Part shown: positions 36,929-46,513 of the stretch, piece by piece
Layout: every line of letters begins with the position of its first letter
Numbering within the stretch: the stretch's first letter is position 1
Source of the DNA: Candidatus Thorarchaeota archaeon
GTDB lineage: Archaea > Asgardarchaeota > Thorarchaeia > Thorarchaeales > Thorarchaeaceae
Reading direction: 5' to 3'
DNA: 50,879 nucleotides
NCBI GenBank assembly: GCA_016839605.1
Contig: JAEOTX010000051.1
Coordinates: forward strand, 1 to 50,879
The notes under the pieces: model-generated
Database searches by the model: none
What the model was told of the DNA's origin: nothing
Seen by the model: the letters and a program-made list of their open reading frames with translations, nothing else
Made by a program: the position numbers and the translations under genes

Positions 36929-37035
36929 GCTCCGGTAGATGCTTCATGAAACCATGATGCAACCGTATGTAGTCCGGCCCAGCATGAGGGACTCTCGATC
37001 CCTCGACCCGGGTTCAAATCCCGGCCGGAGCACCA
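36929..37035 (+). tRNA. tRNA-Glu(CTC) with D-arm intron, CCA encoded
   Basis: GCTCCGG...CCGGAGC-A-CCA; anticodon arm AGGGA-CTCTCGA-TCCCT; T-arm CCGGG-TTCAAAT-CCCGG. Confidence 0.94.
36939..36967 (+). other. tRNA-Glu D-arm intron (29 nt, between positions 10 and 11)
   Basis: Exact BHB: helix CGGT/ACCG, bulges AG|A and TA|T, inner hairpin TGC-t-TCATG-AAAC-CATGA-t-GCA; splicing restores GCTCCGGTAG-TGTAGTCCGG. Confidence 0.92.
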
Positions 37036-37045
37036 GATTTCATTG

Positions 37046-38983
37046 TTATCCTACTAGACGTCTTCGCCATAGGATTGGTATGCTAACAAGAGAAACCGAT
37101 ATGCCCAGGCTAAGAGTAAGGATTGGAATTCCCACTCCTTGAGCAGCCATTGCCTCTGCTTCAGAGATGATAATGATGTGGTATCCAGTGGAAGAGTGTG
37201 TGAATGGAGCTTCCTCTGTTTCATAATAGAGATTATAGACGCCTGATGCTGCCGGAATACGTAGCCCGAATTCAACAATGCCGGACACTTGACTTAGAGC
37301 AAGGCTTCTATGACTCAGCCATTCATAGTGCATTTCAATATTACCTAGGAGAGTGCCATTTAGGGCTATGATAGATAGTTGAACTGAAATTTCTTGAAGA
37401 GCTGTTGAAACAGAATAACTAACAAGATTCACAGCCACTGGTACTATCCTACTCACAATGATTTCATATTCCAGACTTGTTGGCAGTTCGTATTCCAATA
37501 TACTACCATTATAGCTTATGACCAATTGATGTAATCCCTCCAATAATGGTAGTTCGAATGTTTCCTCTGCAATGCCGTTGTGATTTGTTGTGGAAATAGC
37601 TACTAAACGATCTCCAATATGCCATTCAATTGGTCCGTTTGGTATCTGAATTCCACTAGCGTTGAGCTGAATTTGGAATGTCGCATCTTGAGAAGGGGAG
37701 GCATAACCAAGTATGCTTTGATGGATCATGAAGAGATTTGGTTTGGACCAGACTGTCACCAAGATTGTTCCTGTCTTATTTGTTAGGAAAGGACTGTCCA
37801 GAACTGTGATTTGCATATGTCTGGGCCCAAGAAGACCATCGAAGATGATTTGAGAGGTGGCAATAGTCTGTCCGTGAGAAAATGAAATCAGATATGACTC
37901 TTGAGTGAGTTCATCGAACAATGTGATAGTGGCATTAGGGACCGGTCTCTGTAGGATATCATAGAAGACTACTTGGACTTCTGTTTCAACTCCTGCTTGA
38001 ACCAACTCTGGTAACTGCACAAGGATCACTGCAGGACTTATCACGGTTATCTCAAGTTCAAGATATGAAGCAGCATAACGGAATGTCCCTGTGTACTCTA
38101 TCTTAAGAATATGAATCCCAAGTATGTATCGTGAGTCAATATCCAGACTCAGAGTGGCTAGACCATTGCTATCGCTTACAAGCGCATCAATTGGGTTTCC
38201 ATCAAGAAACACTACAAGTGACGCATTAGAGTGGTTTTCACCCTCAGCCTGAAGTATCATCTGCATCCAGAATGAGTCATTCAATTGAACTTCAGAATTG
38301 TAAACGCCCTGAGTGTCAAGAGATGTTGTGACTTGTTGAACAATAATTGGTATTGAATTCTCAGAAGTATTCAGAAAACGGCCTAGGTCCTGCTCATAGA
38401 CTACTCTCAATGTGTTTTCGCCAATTGTACACCACGAAGCATTACAATCTATGATGAAAGTCACATAGCCACTGATATTAGATAACGCGGCTGATAGCAG
38501 AATGTTATCTCTATAGACAGCCATCGAAGCACCAGCAATGGAAACATTATGATCATCAACAATTCTGGCAGTTAGAATGATTTCATCATCTGGATGAACA
38601 GCTTGTTCGTCAATTCGGACTTCCAAATATGTATGAGAAACTACGATAACAGATAACCATTGGTATGAAGAGGCAAGAAAGAGGGAAGCATTACCTTCGA
38701 AAGTCACATTTAGTAGAGATAAGCCCAAAGGATGATTAATCGAAACGTTCCAAAGCACAGTTGCATAGCCATTGGAGTCTGTTACTGCAGACCCTATGAA
38801 AATGTCTAAGGTCTGATCATAGAAGAGAAGATGCTGGCTGATTACTGGATCTCCAAAGGTTCCGTTCTGAAGAAGCCTTGCAGTGATAGGCACTAACTCC
38901 CCACGGGCTACGATAGGGATTTCTTCAGCAGATACTACCTCTGCAGTTATACTAGATATGAAGAACAGTGCTACAAATACCAT
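37046..38983 (-). CDS. Large Ig-like surface protein, C-terminal TM anchor
   Basis: N-terminal hydrophobic segment; repeated beta-sandwich segments; C-terminal GVGIPILTLSLGISVSLVSIPILWRRRLVG. Confidence 0.82.
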   Translation of the reverse strand: MVFVALFFISSITAEVVSAEEIPIVARGELVPITARLLQNGTFGDPVISQHLLFYDQTLDIFIGSAVTDSNGYATVLWNVSINHPLGLSLLNVTFEGNASLFLASSYQWLSVIVVSHTYLEVRIDEQAVHPDDEIILTARIVDDHNVSIAGASMAVYRDNILLSAALSNISGYVTFIIDCNASWCTIGENTLRVVYEQDLGRFLNTSENSIPIIVQQVTTSLDTQGVYNSEVQLNDSFWMQMILQAEGENHSNASLVVFLDGNPIDALVSDSNGLATLSLDIDSRYILGIHILKIEYTGTFRYAASYLELEITVISPAVILVQLPELVQAGVETEVQVVFYDILQRPVPNATITLFDELTQESYLISFSHGQTIATSQIIFDGLLGPRHMQITVLDSPFLTNKTGTILVTVWSKPNLFMIHQSILGYASPSQDATFQIQLNASGIQIPNGPIEWHIGDRLVAISTTNHNGIAEETFELPLLEGLHQLVISYNGSILEYELPTSLEYEIIVSRIVPVAVNLVSYSVSTALQEISVQLSIIALNGTLLGNIEMHYEWLSHRSLALSQVSGIVEFGLRIPAASGVYNLYYETEEAPFTHSSTGYHIIIISEAEAMAAQGVGIPILTLSLGISVSLVSIPILWRRRLVG

Positions 38984-39243
38984 GACTAATCCTGTGCAGA
39001 CTCGCTTCAGATGCAGTCACCTCGTGATGTGTATTGGGATAATTCTCCGCAATGATTACACAAACAACTCATGCATAATCAGTTCTGAGTTCTCTCATGA
39101 GTCTGCATTCTTGTTTTTAACCTCCTATCGAACAGCGAGATTCCGGGGGGAGTTCATATGTAATCGTAATTCATCAAGAGTAGACTGACTGTAGAGTCAC
39201 GAAGACTTTCACAGGGCTCTGACTCCGGAAGGGTGATGACGCG

Positions 39244-42200
39244 ATGTCCAGCCATGTATTGAGCGAGGGAAGCCGATTTAAAGCACCCAGAAAAGCACAT
39301 CCGAGGTTATGGAGATGGATTGAGATTGGGTGGCTGTCCGGTATTATGGTCTTGACCATTTACTTTGTAGTGGTCTACCTACTCCCACTCTCAAGGCTAA
39401 TTGATCCTGTTTCAATTCCTTCCAAGCTGGCCATCGAAATCATAATTTCCTTATACCCAGTCTTGCTGGGCGGACTTTTAGTTCGTGGAAAGATTAGTTC
39501 TGAACAGATGCTGACAGCTGTCATAGAGGATGACTTGGTTTCAGTACATGTAGGAGATTATGTGATAGCGACATGCTGTCTTGATATCATCTCCGCTCCC
39601 GGATCGGTGCTTGTTACGAGAAATGATCGGCCAGAATATGCAACTGCATTCCTTCTTGCTCTTCGTGCAGGAATGGATAACAAAGTCAGCATGGCATATG
39701 AGGTCGGGGTCTGGGAAGGTGAGGTGTTTCTTCGAATTTTCATAACTGGATCAGGCAAGAGTATGCAGGAGGTTGAGAACACTCTTAGACGTGAAGCAAC
39801 CCGAACTGAGGCCATTTTGCTCTCCTCTCTCAATAATGTAGAACTCCAACAGCTTAGAGGGGATGACCTGAGTGAGGCGGTTTCTGGAATATTGTCACTG
39901 GACCTAGAGAGTGGTTCAGAACTAGTACCTGAAAAAATGCATACAGCGTTGTTATTGATTACTGGAGAGCCACGTGTTTCACCCAGTCTAGAAAGCTCTC
40001 AAATCGGGACTTTCATCTCCACTTCGCTTCGCCAAGGGTACAATGTAAGCTTCACATGCGTTTTTTCAAAGGCTAAGCCTGGACGTGAACAAAGAAAGCT
40101 GGAAGGACATTGGAAGACAATACGGGAGAAAGAGAAGAGAAATGAAGACTCCTTAGCAGACCACTCAGAAAAGAAGAAGCTATTACGTAGTTATGAGGAA
40201 ATACAGGGAAATGCAGGCTGGTTTGATTCTTCGGTTTCCCTTGCGATAAGAGCAGACACTCCCGATCAGCTATCAAGCACTCAAGAGGGTGTGGCTGGTG
40301 TTGTTCAATCAATATGGGGAGGAGAGGACGCACTCAAACTGAAACAGAAAAGCATCGGAAAAAGGGCTGTTTACAAGCTCCTTCTTAGACGACATATCGC
40401 ATCGCAGAGAATTCATGTCAGTAGATTGGCTGCCTTCTTGAATACTCCAGTTCAACAGTTACCGGTTATCACTGCATCTCCGGTTCCTGGCTTTTCCATC
40501 CCCTCGAAAGAATTTGTGAATAATGAGCTCATCATCGGAAAAGCTGTATTTGGAGGGCGCCGTCTAAATGATGTCGGTCTCAGACCCGAGTGGCTTCGAG
40601 AACATGTTGCGGTGATGGGTGCAACCGGCACAGGCAAGACTACTCTTGTTAAACACCTAATTGCAGAACTCAGTACGAAATCGAGTGTTCCATGGTGGAT
40701 ATTTGATATAAAGGGATCAGAATATCACGAATTAGTGGATTTATGTGACAATGACGTTCTTGTGTTGAAACCTGGGACAGACCCATCATTCGTGATTGAC
40801 TTTATGGACCCAGAGGTTGATTCTGGTGAAAGGCATGCCCACACGACCTTTGCAATCTTGAAAGAGCTGCTGAAAGAAAGAGGTGTGTCTTCAGAGCTAT
40901 CGCCTGCTATGGAGAAGCTTCTCCGTGAGGCAGTCCTTGAAATTGCACGTTCTTCAGATAACGGTAACTCAATTCAAGCACTTACTCAAGCAGTATCCGA
41001 GCTTGCAGAGAAAGACCGTACTGGTACCATGACCAGAGATGCACTCCTCAATCGATTGGAGATACTGTCACGCGAACCGCTTGGGAGTATTCTAAGTGGC
41101 GGTCGAAAAGCCCTTAGGATTTCAGATCTCATAGACAGACGAGTGATTCTTGATTTACAGCATGTCGCAAGAACTGGGGGCATGGAAGCAGCTCGCTTAC
41201 TCTATAATCTCATTGCCAAACGCATCTTTGATTGTGCACTGCATCGAGGCATAAGGCCTGGACTTCATCATCTAGTGATACTCGAAGAGGCTAGTAATCT
41301 TGTACCTGAAAGCTATACCAGACATACAGCTGCGGATGTGACAACGGGTGAATCTATGGTGATGCTCCAACGGGCTACCGGACAAGGAGTTATCATTATC
41401 TCAACTCGACCGAATGTGTCTTCAAACATTTTGGCAAATACAGCTACGAAAATCACTTTCCGTCTCCCCTATGACAGTCCCATCGGTGCAAGATTCATGT
41501 CACTAGATGAAGAACAGGAACGATATCTGAAGACACTGAAACGTGGAAGAGCATTGATTGTTTTGCCCGGAAGCGAGCCGTTCGAGATCGCTACACGACC
41601 ATTTGAAATGGCATCCGTTTTGAAGAAACCCATTGAGTCTTTGACGGATGATGAAACCAGAATTGAAGTCGAATCTGATGATGGCAGGGAATCCTCTCTC
41701 GAATATGATATGGAAGCTCAATCAAGACATGTTAGTGCTTCCAAGTCAATAGGAGCGGTCTATGACAGATTAGGAGAGCTAGGATCACATGTTGTGGCGT
41801 TTCTTGCCGCTCGGAGTATGGGAACTCAAGCAGAAATCCAAGGTATTTTGGCATCAATAGATCCTAGGATAGAGGATGATGACATAAGTGAGGTCATTCG
41901 TGATTTGGTATCCTTAGGAACAATTGAGAGAGAGGGATTATCGCTTGTGCCAGGTGACTTCATATTCACTCTGCCGGGCAAAGGACTTGATGCAGTGAGA
42001 ACAGCAATAACTGACTACATCATTGAAAAGCTCGGACTGCTTGATACTACGTGGGAACGGAATTCGGATGAAGGACCGGATATCATTCTTGATGATAGAG
42101 CCATTCTAATAATCCCTCAGCATCTCAAAGCGTCATCAATGAAAACAACTCTTTCCAAGATTCGGAATTATATGAACAATTTGGGGAATAATGTCATAGA

Positions 42201-43035
42201 GTTAATTGTGATTGTTAGAGGAAGTGTTGCCGCAGCCAAGCTTAGAGAAGTCATGGATGAAACGAACGAATTTGAAGCAGTCAGCATAGTTTCAGCATTT
42301 CCTAGTTCACTTGAAACAATGATTGAGAACTTAGTAATGGGGACCTCAACCAATGTAGAGTTGACAACTGATGACAATGAGATGGCCCAAGATAATGCAG
42401 GAGTTAATCTCATTGGGGCTATGCATGATGTTGGAACAGCCACAAACCGAGCAATACAGATGCGTCTGTGGTTTCAGCTGATTCAGGATTTTGTAGATTT
42501 GTCTAATGGTAGAACAGAATGGAGTGTCTTGTTGGAGTTCATTGAAACAACCGCTCTGCAATCACTCAAGGGAAAGTCCACCCCAATGAATGCAGAAGAA
42601 GGAAAACGTGCATTGACAGAGCTTCTGGCCGATGAAGTCTTGATGGCCCTCCGTGTTGGAAATGATTTTGATTTCATTGATCTAGATGAAGGACTTTGGA
42701 TAGTGAACTCAGGTGAATTAGGAAAGCTCAAGGATTCCGCCGTCAATGCTCTGGAGCAAGAACTGCAAAAACGACAAAGCTCGGTTTCTCGTAACCATGG
42801 CTACTACGATCTTTGCACAAATGGTATTTCCTATGTTGTCTTCCCGAATCAACAACAGCTCAACACGTTGCTTCATCTTCAGAGTGATATTGCATGTAGA
42901 ACTTGCAAATCAGAACGAATTGTATGTGTGTTGACCGCTGCAGAGTATCTTGAGGAAACTGTTGTCTTGCCAGATAACATCCTGCTTTATGACTTCTCAG
43001 AGTATGTTGCTGTGGCTAGTGCTACAGGACATTAA
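39244..43035 (+). CDS. Membrane-anchored HerA/VirB4-like ATPase with long C-terminal region
   Basis: 1263 aa; two N-terminal TM segments; VAVMGATGTGKTTLVKHLIAELS, WWIFDIKGSEY, LVILEEASNLVPE; wHTH-like segment after the ATPase. Confidence 0.85.
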   Translation: MSSHVLSEGSRFKAPRKAHPRLWRWIEIGWLSGIMVLTIYFVVVYLLPLSRLIDPVSIPSKLAIEIIISLYPVLLGGLLVRGKISSEQMLTAVIEDDLVSVHVGDYVIATCCLDIISAPGSVLVTRNDRPEYATAFLLALRAGMDNKVSMAYEVGVWEGEVFLRIFITGSGKSMQEVENTLRREATRTEAILLSSLNNVELQQLRGDDLSEAVSGILSLDLESGSELVPEKMHTALLLITGEPRVSPSLESSQIGTFISTSLRQGYNVSFTCVFSKAKPGREQRKLEGHWKTIREKEKRNEDSLADHSEKKKLLRSYEEIQGNAGWFDSSVSLAIRADTPDQLSSTQEGVAGVVQSIWGGEDALKLKQKSIGKRAVYKLLLRRHIASQRIHVSRLAAFLNTPVQQLPVITASPVPGFSIPSKEFVNNELIIGKAVFGGRRLNDVGLRPEWLREHVAVMGATGTGKTTLVKHLIAELSTKSSVPWWIFDIKGSEYHELVDLCDNDVLVLKPGTDPSFVIDFMDPEVDSGERHAHTTFAILKELLKERGVSSELSPAMEKLLREAVLEIARSSDNGNSIQALTQAVSELAEKDRTGTMTRDALLNRLEILSREPLGSILSGGRKALRISDLIDRRVILDLQHVARTGGMEAARLLYNLIAKRIFDCALHRGIRPGLHHLVILEEASNLVPESYTRHTAADVTTGESMVMLQRATGQGVIIISTRPNVSSNILANTATKITFRLPYDSPIGARFMSLDEEQERYLKTLKRGRALIVLPGSEPFEIATRPFEMASVLKKPIESLTDDETRIEVESDDGRESSLEYDMEAQSRHVSASKSIGAVYDRLGELGSHVVAFLAARSMGTQAEIQGILASIDPRIEDDDISEVIRDLVSLGTIEREGLSLVPGDFIFTLPGKGLDAVRTAITDYIIEKLGLLDTTWERNSDEGPDIILDDRAILIIPQHLKASSMKTTLSKIRNYMNNLGNNVIELIVIVRGSVAAAKLREVMDETNEFEAVSIVSAFPSSLETMIENLVMGTSTNVELTTDDNEMAQDNAGVNLIGAMHDVGTATNRAIQMRLWFQLIQDFVDLSNGRTEWSVLLEFIETTALQSLKGKSTPMNAEEGKRALTELLADEVLMALRVGNDFDFIDLDEGLWIVNSGELGKLKDSAVNALEQELQKRQSSVSRNHGYYDLCTNGISYVVFPNQQQLNTLLHLQSDIACRTCKSERIVCVLTAAEYLEETVVLPDNILLYDFSEYVAVASATGH

Positions 43036-43044
43036 TCATTCAAT

Positions 43045-43848
43045 CTAGAAACGGATTCTTGTGCATGGCGGGGTTTTCCCAGAAAGTAATGTGGAAAGTC
43101 GACTAGGCACTCCAAGATTGAAGATTGCTATGTCCATGGCAAGACCAGACAATGTGAAGATATCTACAAGTTTTTTTTCCATCCCACCTGTGACATCTGT
43201 GGCTGAGGATGGACCTGCTTTGCCTAGAACAGAGTCTATGTTTGTAGTATCGATTATCTCTATATGGGCAGCCTCAGGATTGGTCTTAGGATCTTCTTCA
43301 AGAACTCCATCTACATCTGTTCCTATGTAGAGAGAGGTGGCTTTCATCTCTTTTGCTAGATAGACCGCAATTGTATCACCACTAAGAATAGAAGCACCAA
43401 GAGATTCGTCAAAGCAGACGTCTCCATGTGTGATGACGGTGAAACCAGACCAAATTGCCTTCTGGAAGAGTGATGTTTGAAAGTTGCTAATCTCTTTGTT
43501 ATTCAGACTAGCTACAAGAAAAGGTGGTAGTACTACTCCGTGGAGACCTGCTTCATTTAGGATTTCTTCGACAGCAAGAGAGAGAGTCGACATATTATGA
43601 CGTATTGAAGGGATTCCTTTGAGTAATTGTTCTGAGGGTGTTGAAGAGTTTCCGAAACCATGTTTGTGAGCTGCTTGATGCCCATGTGCTCCACCACCCA
43701 GAATTACTATGAGTGGTTCTGTCGAAGTCTTCAGTTCTTTGGCTATACGAAGCAAATTCTCTCGATTGACTTTGGGCGGAGATGAGTCCTTGTAGGTTAT
43801 GACTGATCCTCCCAGTTTTACTATTGTAAGCCTATTCAAATCCTGCAC
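43045..43848 (-). CDS. ipk: Isopentenyl phosphate kinase
   Basis: TIVKLGGSVITYKDS, VILGGGAHGHQAAHKHG, LYIGTDVDGVLEEDP. Confidence 0.92.
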   Translation of the reverse strand: MQDLNRLTIVKLGGSVITYKDSSPPKVNRENLLRIAKELKTSTEPLIVILGGGAHGHQAAHKHGFGNSSTPSEQLLKGIPSIRHNMSTLSLAVEEILNEAGLHGVVLPPFLVASLNNKEISNFQTSLFQKAIWSGFTVITHGDVCFDESLGASILSGDTIAVYLAKEMKATSLYIGTDVDGVLEEDPKTNPEAAHIEIIDTTNIDSVLGKAGPSSATDVTGGMEKKLVDIFTLSGLAMDIAIFNLGVPSRLSTLLSGKTPPCTRIRF

Positions 43849-43969
43849 TCTCCCTTTCTGGATATGCTCATACTTATGGACATTGTTATGTAAGATTATG
43901 AGAACACGTGTTCCAAGTCACTCCACAAGACAACCTTTTTATCCAATTGAAATTCCGTTGCGTTATCCA

Positions 43970-43983
43970 CCTCGTAGACGAGG
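43970..43983 (+). promoter_or_regulatory. Leader hairpin overlapping the uS10 Shine-Dalgarno-like GAGG
   Basis: cctcg-taga-cgagg stem; GAGG at 43980-43983, ATG at 43994. Confidence 0.4.
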
Positions 43984-43993
43984 CTGAATTTAC

Positions 43994-44305
43994 ATGACCC
44001 AGAAAGCACGGATTCGACTGTCAAGTACGAGTACTGAACACCTAGATGGTGTCTGCAATCAGATTAGACGAATTACTCGCAAGACGGGAGTCCGGATGTC
44101 TGGTCCGATTCCACTGCCGACACGAAGAATGGTCATTCCTACACGCAAGACTCCTTGTGGGCAAGGATCTGAATCGTGGGACAAGTGGGAGATGAGAATT
44201 CATAAACGTCTGATTGACATTGATGCGGATGAGCGTGCGATTCGTCAAATCATGCGGGTACGTATCCCGGACTCTGTCTATATTGAAATTGAACTCACTG
44301 GTTAG
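43994..44305 (+). CDS. rps10: 30S ribosomal protein S10 (uS10)
   Basis: [23 protein letters not shown]...[40 protein letters not shown]. Confidence 0.96.
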   Translation: MTQKARIRLSSTSTEHLDGVCNQIRRITRKTGVRMSGPIPLPTRRMVIPTRKTPCGQGSESWDKWEMRIHKRLIDIDADERAIRQIMRVRIPDSVYIEIELTG

Positions 44306-44381
44306 GTCAATTCCCTCTACACAAACCCTTTTTGGTGGATAATATTGTTGTGTATCTATAGTGAGTCTGAGGACCTTGTAG

Positions 44382-46205
44382 ATGTGTGGTATAATAGGTG
44401 TCGTTCAGAAGCGGGGTCAAGTAGCCCCATTCCTTCATCAAGCATTAAAGCGTCTTGAATATCGAGGATACGACTCTGTAGGTGTGACAACTATTGCAGA
44501 AGACCAGCTGCATATGAAGAAAGACAAGGGTAAGATTGAGGAAGTCCATATGAAACTCAATCTCGATGAGATGCCTGGAAGTATAGGAATTGGACATACC
44601 CGATGGGCGACTCATGGGATACCATCAATGTACAATTCACATCCTCACTTTGATTGCAACAATGAGATTGCCGTGGTCCATAATGGCGTTATTGATAACT
44701 TTCTGGAACTTCGGAAGGAGCTTGCGTCAAAAGGGCATAAGTTTGGCTCTGAAACTGATACAGAAGTCATTCCCCATATGATAGAGGATTACATGGCTGA
44801 TGGCATGAATCTCACTGAAGCAATTACTGAAGTTACCAAGAGAATCGAAGGCACTTATGCTATTGTTGCTATGACAACGAAAGAGTATGGGAAAATTGTC
44901 TGTACTCGTGATGGTAATCCCCTTGTACTCGGAAGAAAGGAAGATACTACCTATGTATCATCAGATATCCCTGCATTCTTGCCAATGACTAGTGACATGA
45001 TCTTGTTACTTGATGGCGAAATTGCAGCTCTTGATACGGAAGGTGTTGTGATTCGAAAGTTATCTGATGGTACAGTTGTAGATAGAGAAACCATCGAGAT
45101 AAGCTGGACTGCCGACCAAGCTCAGAAAGGTGGATTTCCTCATTTCATGTTGAAAGAGATACACGAGCAACCAGATGCAATTCGAAATACCCTTCGTCTG
45201 AAACCGGAAATATTGCAAGATGCTGCTCAGCTGATTCTTGAAAGCAGGAATGTCTACTTTCTGGCAATGGGGACATCCGGCCATGCGGCAATAGCTGGAA
45301 AGCACATGTTTGCTTCTCTTGCTGGGATTTTACCCCGGTTCGAGCTAGCCAGTGAATTCCCTGATACTGTCTATGGTGCTTTGTCTGAAAACGATTGTAT
45401 TGTAGCCATTACTCAATCAGGTGAAACGACTGATACTATATCATCTCTCAAGTATGCAAAAGGATTCGACACGAAAGTGATAGCCATCACGAATGTTGTT
45501 GGAAGTTCGGTTACACGAATCGCCGATCACACCATTATTACACAAGCAGGTCCAGAAATTGGTGTTGCAGCCACTAAGACCTTCATGGTTCAACTCACAT
45601 CGCTAGCCCAACTAGCCCTAGTGCTTGGTGAGCTGACTGGTTCAGTAGACAAGAGAATACTGAAAGAAAAACGAAAAAGACTTGAAAAGTTACCTGAGAT
45701 TATCTCAGAAGTCATCTCGAGGAATGAAGAACAAGCCAGACGACTTGCTGGTCTTCTTCATGACAAGCCAAGCCTACTCTTCTTGGGAAGAGGCATTTCC
45801 CAGGCAACATCTGAGGAAGGAGCACTCAAACTCAAGGAGATTGCCTACAATCATGCTGAAGCGTACTCTGCAGGACAGTCCAAACATGGACCAATAGCGC
45901 TTGTTCATGATGGGTATCCTGTGATTTTTGTTGCTCCAAGAGATGAAACCAGAAATCGGATTATCGGAAATATAATGGAGATGAAAGCAAGAGGTGCGTC
46001 GATAATCTCTGTCATTGAGAGAGGCGATGAGGAGTTAGAAAGTCTCTCAGATCATTTGTTTACCATTCCCTCGGGAATCGATTCGGAATTCTCAGTTATG
46101 CCATACGTTGTGCCACTTCAGCTCTTCAGCTACTACATGGCTCGGAGAAAGGGATATGACCCTGACAAACCTCGAAACCTAGCTAAATCGGTCACTGTTC
46201 TCTAA
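44382..46205 (+). CDS. glmS: Glutamine-fructose-6-phosphate aminotransferase
   Basis: MCGIIGVV with Cys2, GIGHTRWATHG, VAITQSGETTDTISSLK, C-terminal LAKSVTV. Confidence 0.97.
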   Translation: MCGIIGVVQKRGQVAPFLHQALKRLEYRGYDSVGVTTIAEDQLHMKKDKGKIEEVHMKLNLDEMPGSIGIGHTRWATHGIPSMYNSHPHFDCNNEIAVVHNGVIDNFLELRKELASKGHKFGSETDTEVIPHMIEDYMADGMNLTEAITEVTKRIEGTYAIVAMTTKEYGKIVCTRDGNPLVLGRKEDTTYVSSDIPAFLPMTSDMILLLDGEIAALDTEGVVIRKLSDGTVVDRETIEISWTADQAQKGGFPHFMLKEIHEQPDAIRNTLRLKPEILQDAAQLILESRNVYFLAMGTSGHAAIAGKHMFASLAGILPRFELASEFPDTVYGALSENDCIVAITQSGETTDTISSLKYAKGFDTKVIAITNVVGSSVTRIADHTIITQAGPEIGVAATKTFMVQLTSLAQLALVLGELTGSVDKRILKEKRKRLEKLPEIISEVISRNEEQARRLAGLLHDKPSLLFLGRGISQATSEEGALKLKEIAYNHAEAYSAGQSKHGPIALVHDGYPVIFVAPRDETRNRIIGNIMEMKARGASIISVIERGDEELESLSDHLFTIPSGIDSEFSVMPYVVPLQLFSYYMARRKGYDPDKPRNLAKSVTVL

Positions 46206-46240
46206 GGACCTTAAATCCCCTTGAGGGTAATATCTAACGT

Positions 46241-46498
46241 GTGAATCTAATGCCAGCATATCTACTTAGTCCGTTGGCTGACTTTGCCAACCTGATAGCA
46301 GGGTATTTTGTGGAAATATGGGACTTTCTGATTTTCATAGGTGGGGTTTCTGCAGCGATTGTCGTCCTCGCGGGAGCAATTCTATGGTTCACGGAGGTAA
46401 ATTCGAAACGTGGCAAGGGTCTAGTAATGAGTGGAGTACTTCTTGCAATAATCGTGCAGTACTTTGTCATCTATCCTCCTGTCTTCGGTGTTGGCTAG
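46241..46498 (+). CDS. Small two-TM protein, VirB2/CedA1-like topology
   Basis: 85 aa; two hydrophobic helices separated by basic EVNSKRGKGL loop; GTG 46241 or ATG 46250 start. Confidence 0.6.
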   Translation: MNLMPAYLLSPLADFANLIAGYFVEIWDFLIFIGGVSAAIVVLAGAILWFTEVNSKRGKGLVMSGVLLAIIVQYFVIYPPVFGVG

Positions 46499-46513
46499 AT
46501 CTTGTGTTGGACA

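Noticed and set aside
36939-37142. 67-aa plus-strand ORF
   Set aside because: Reads through the tRNA-Glu gene.
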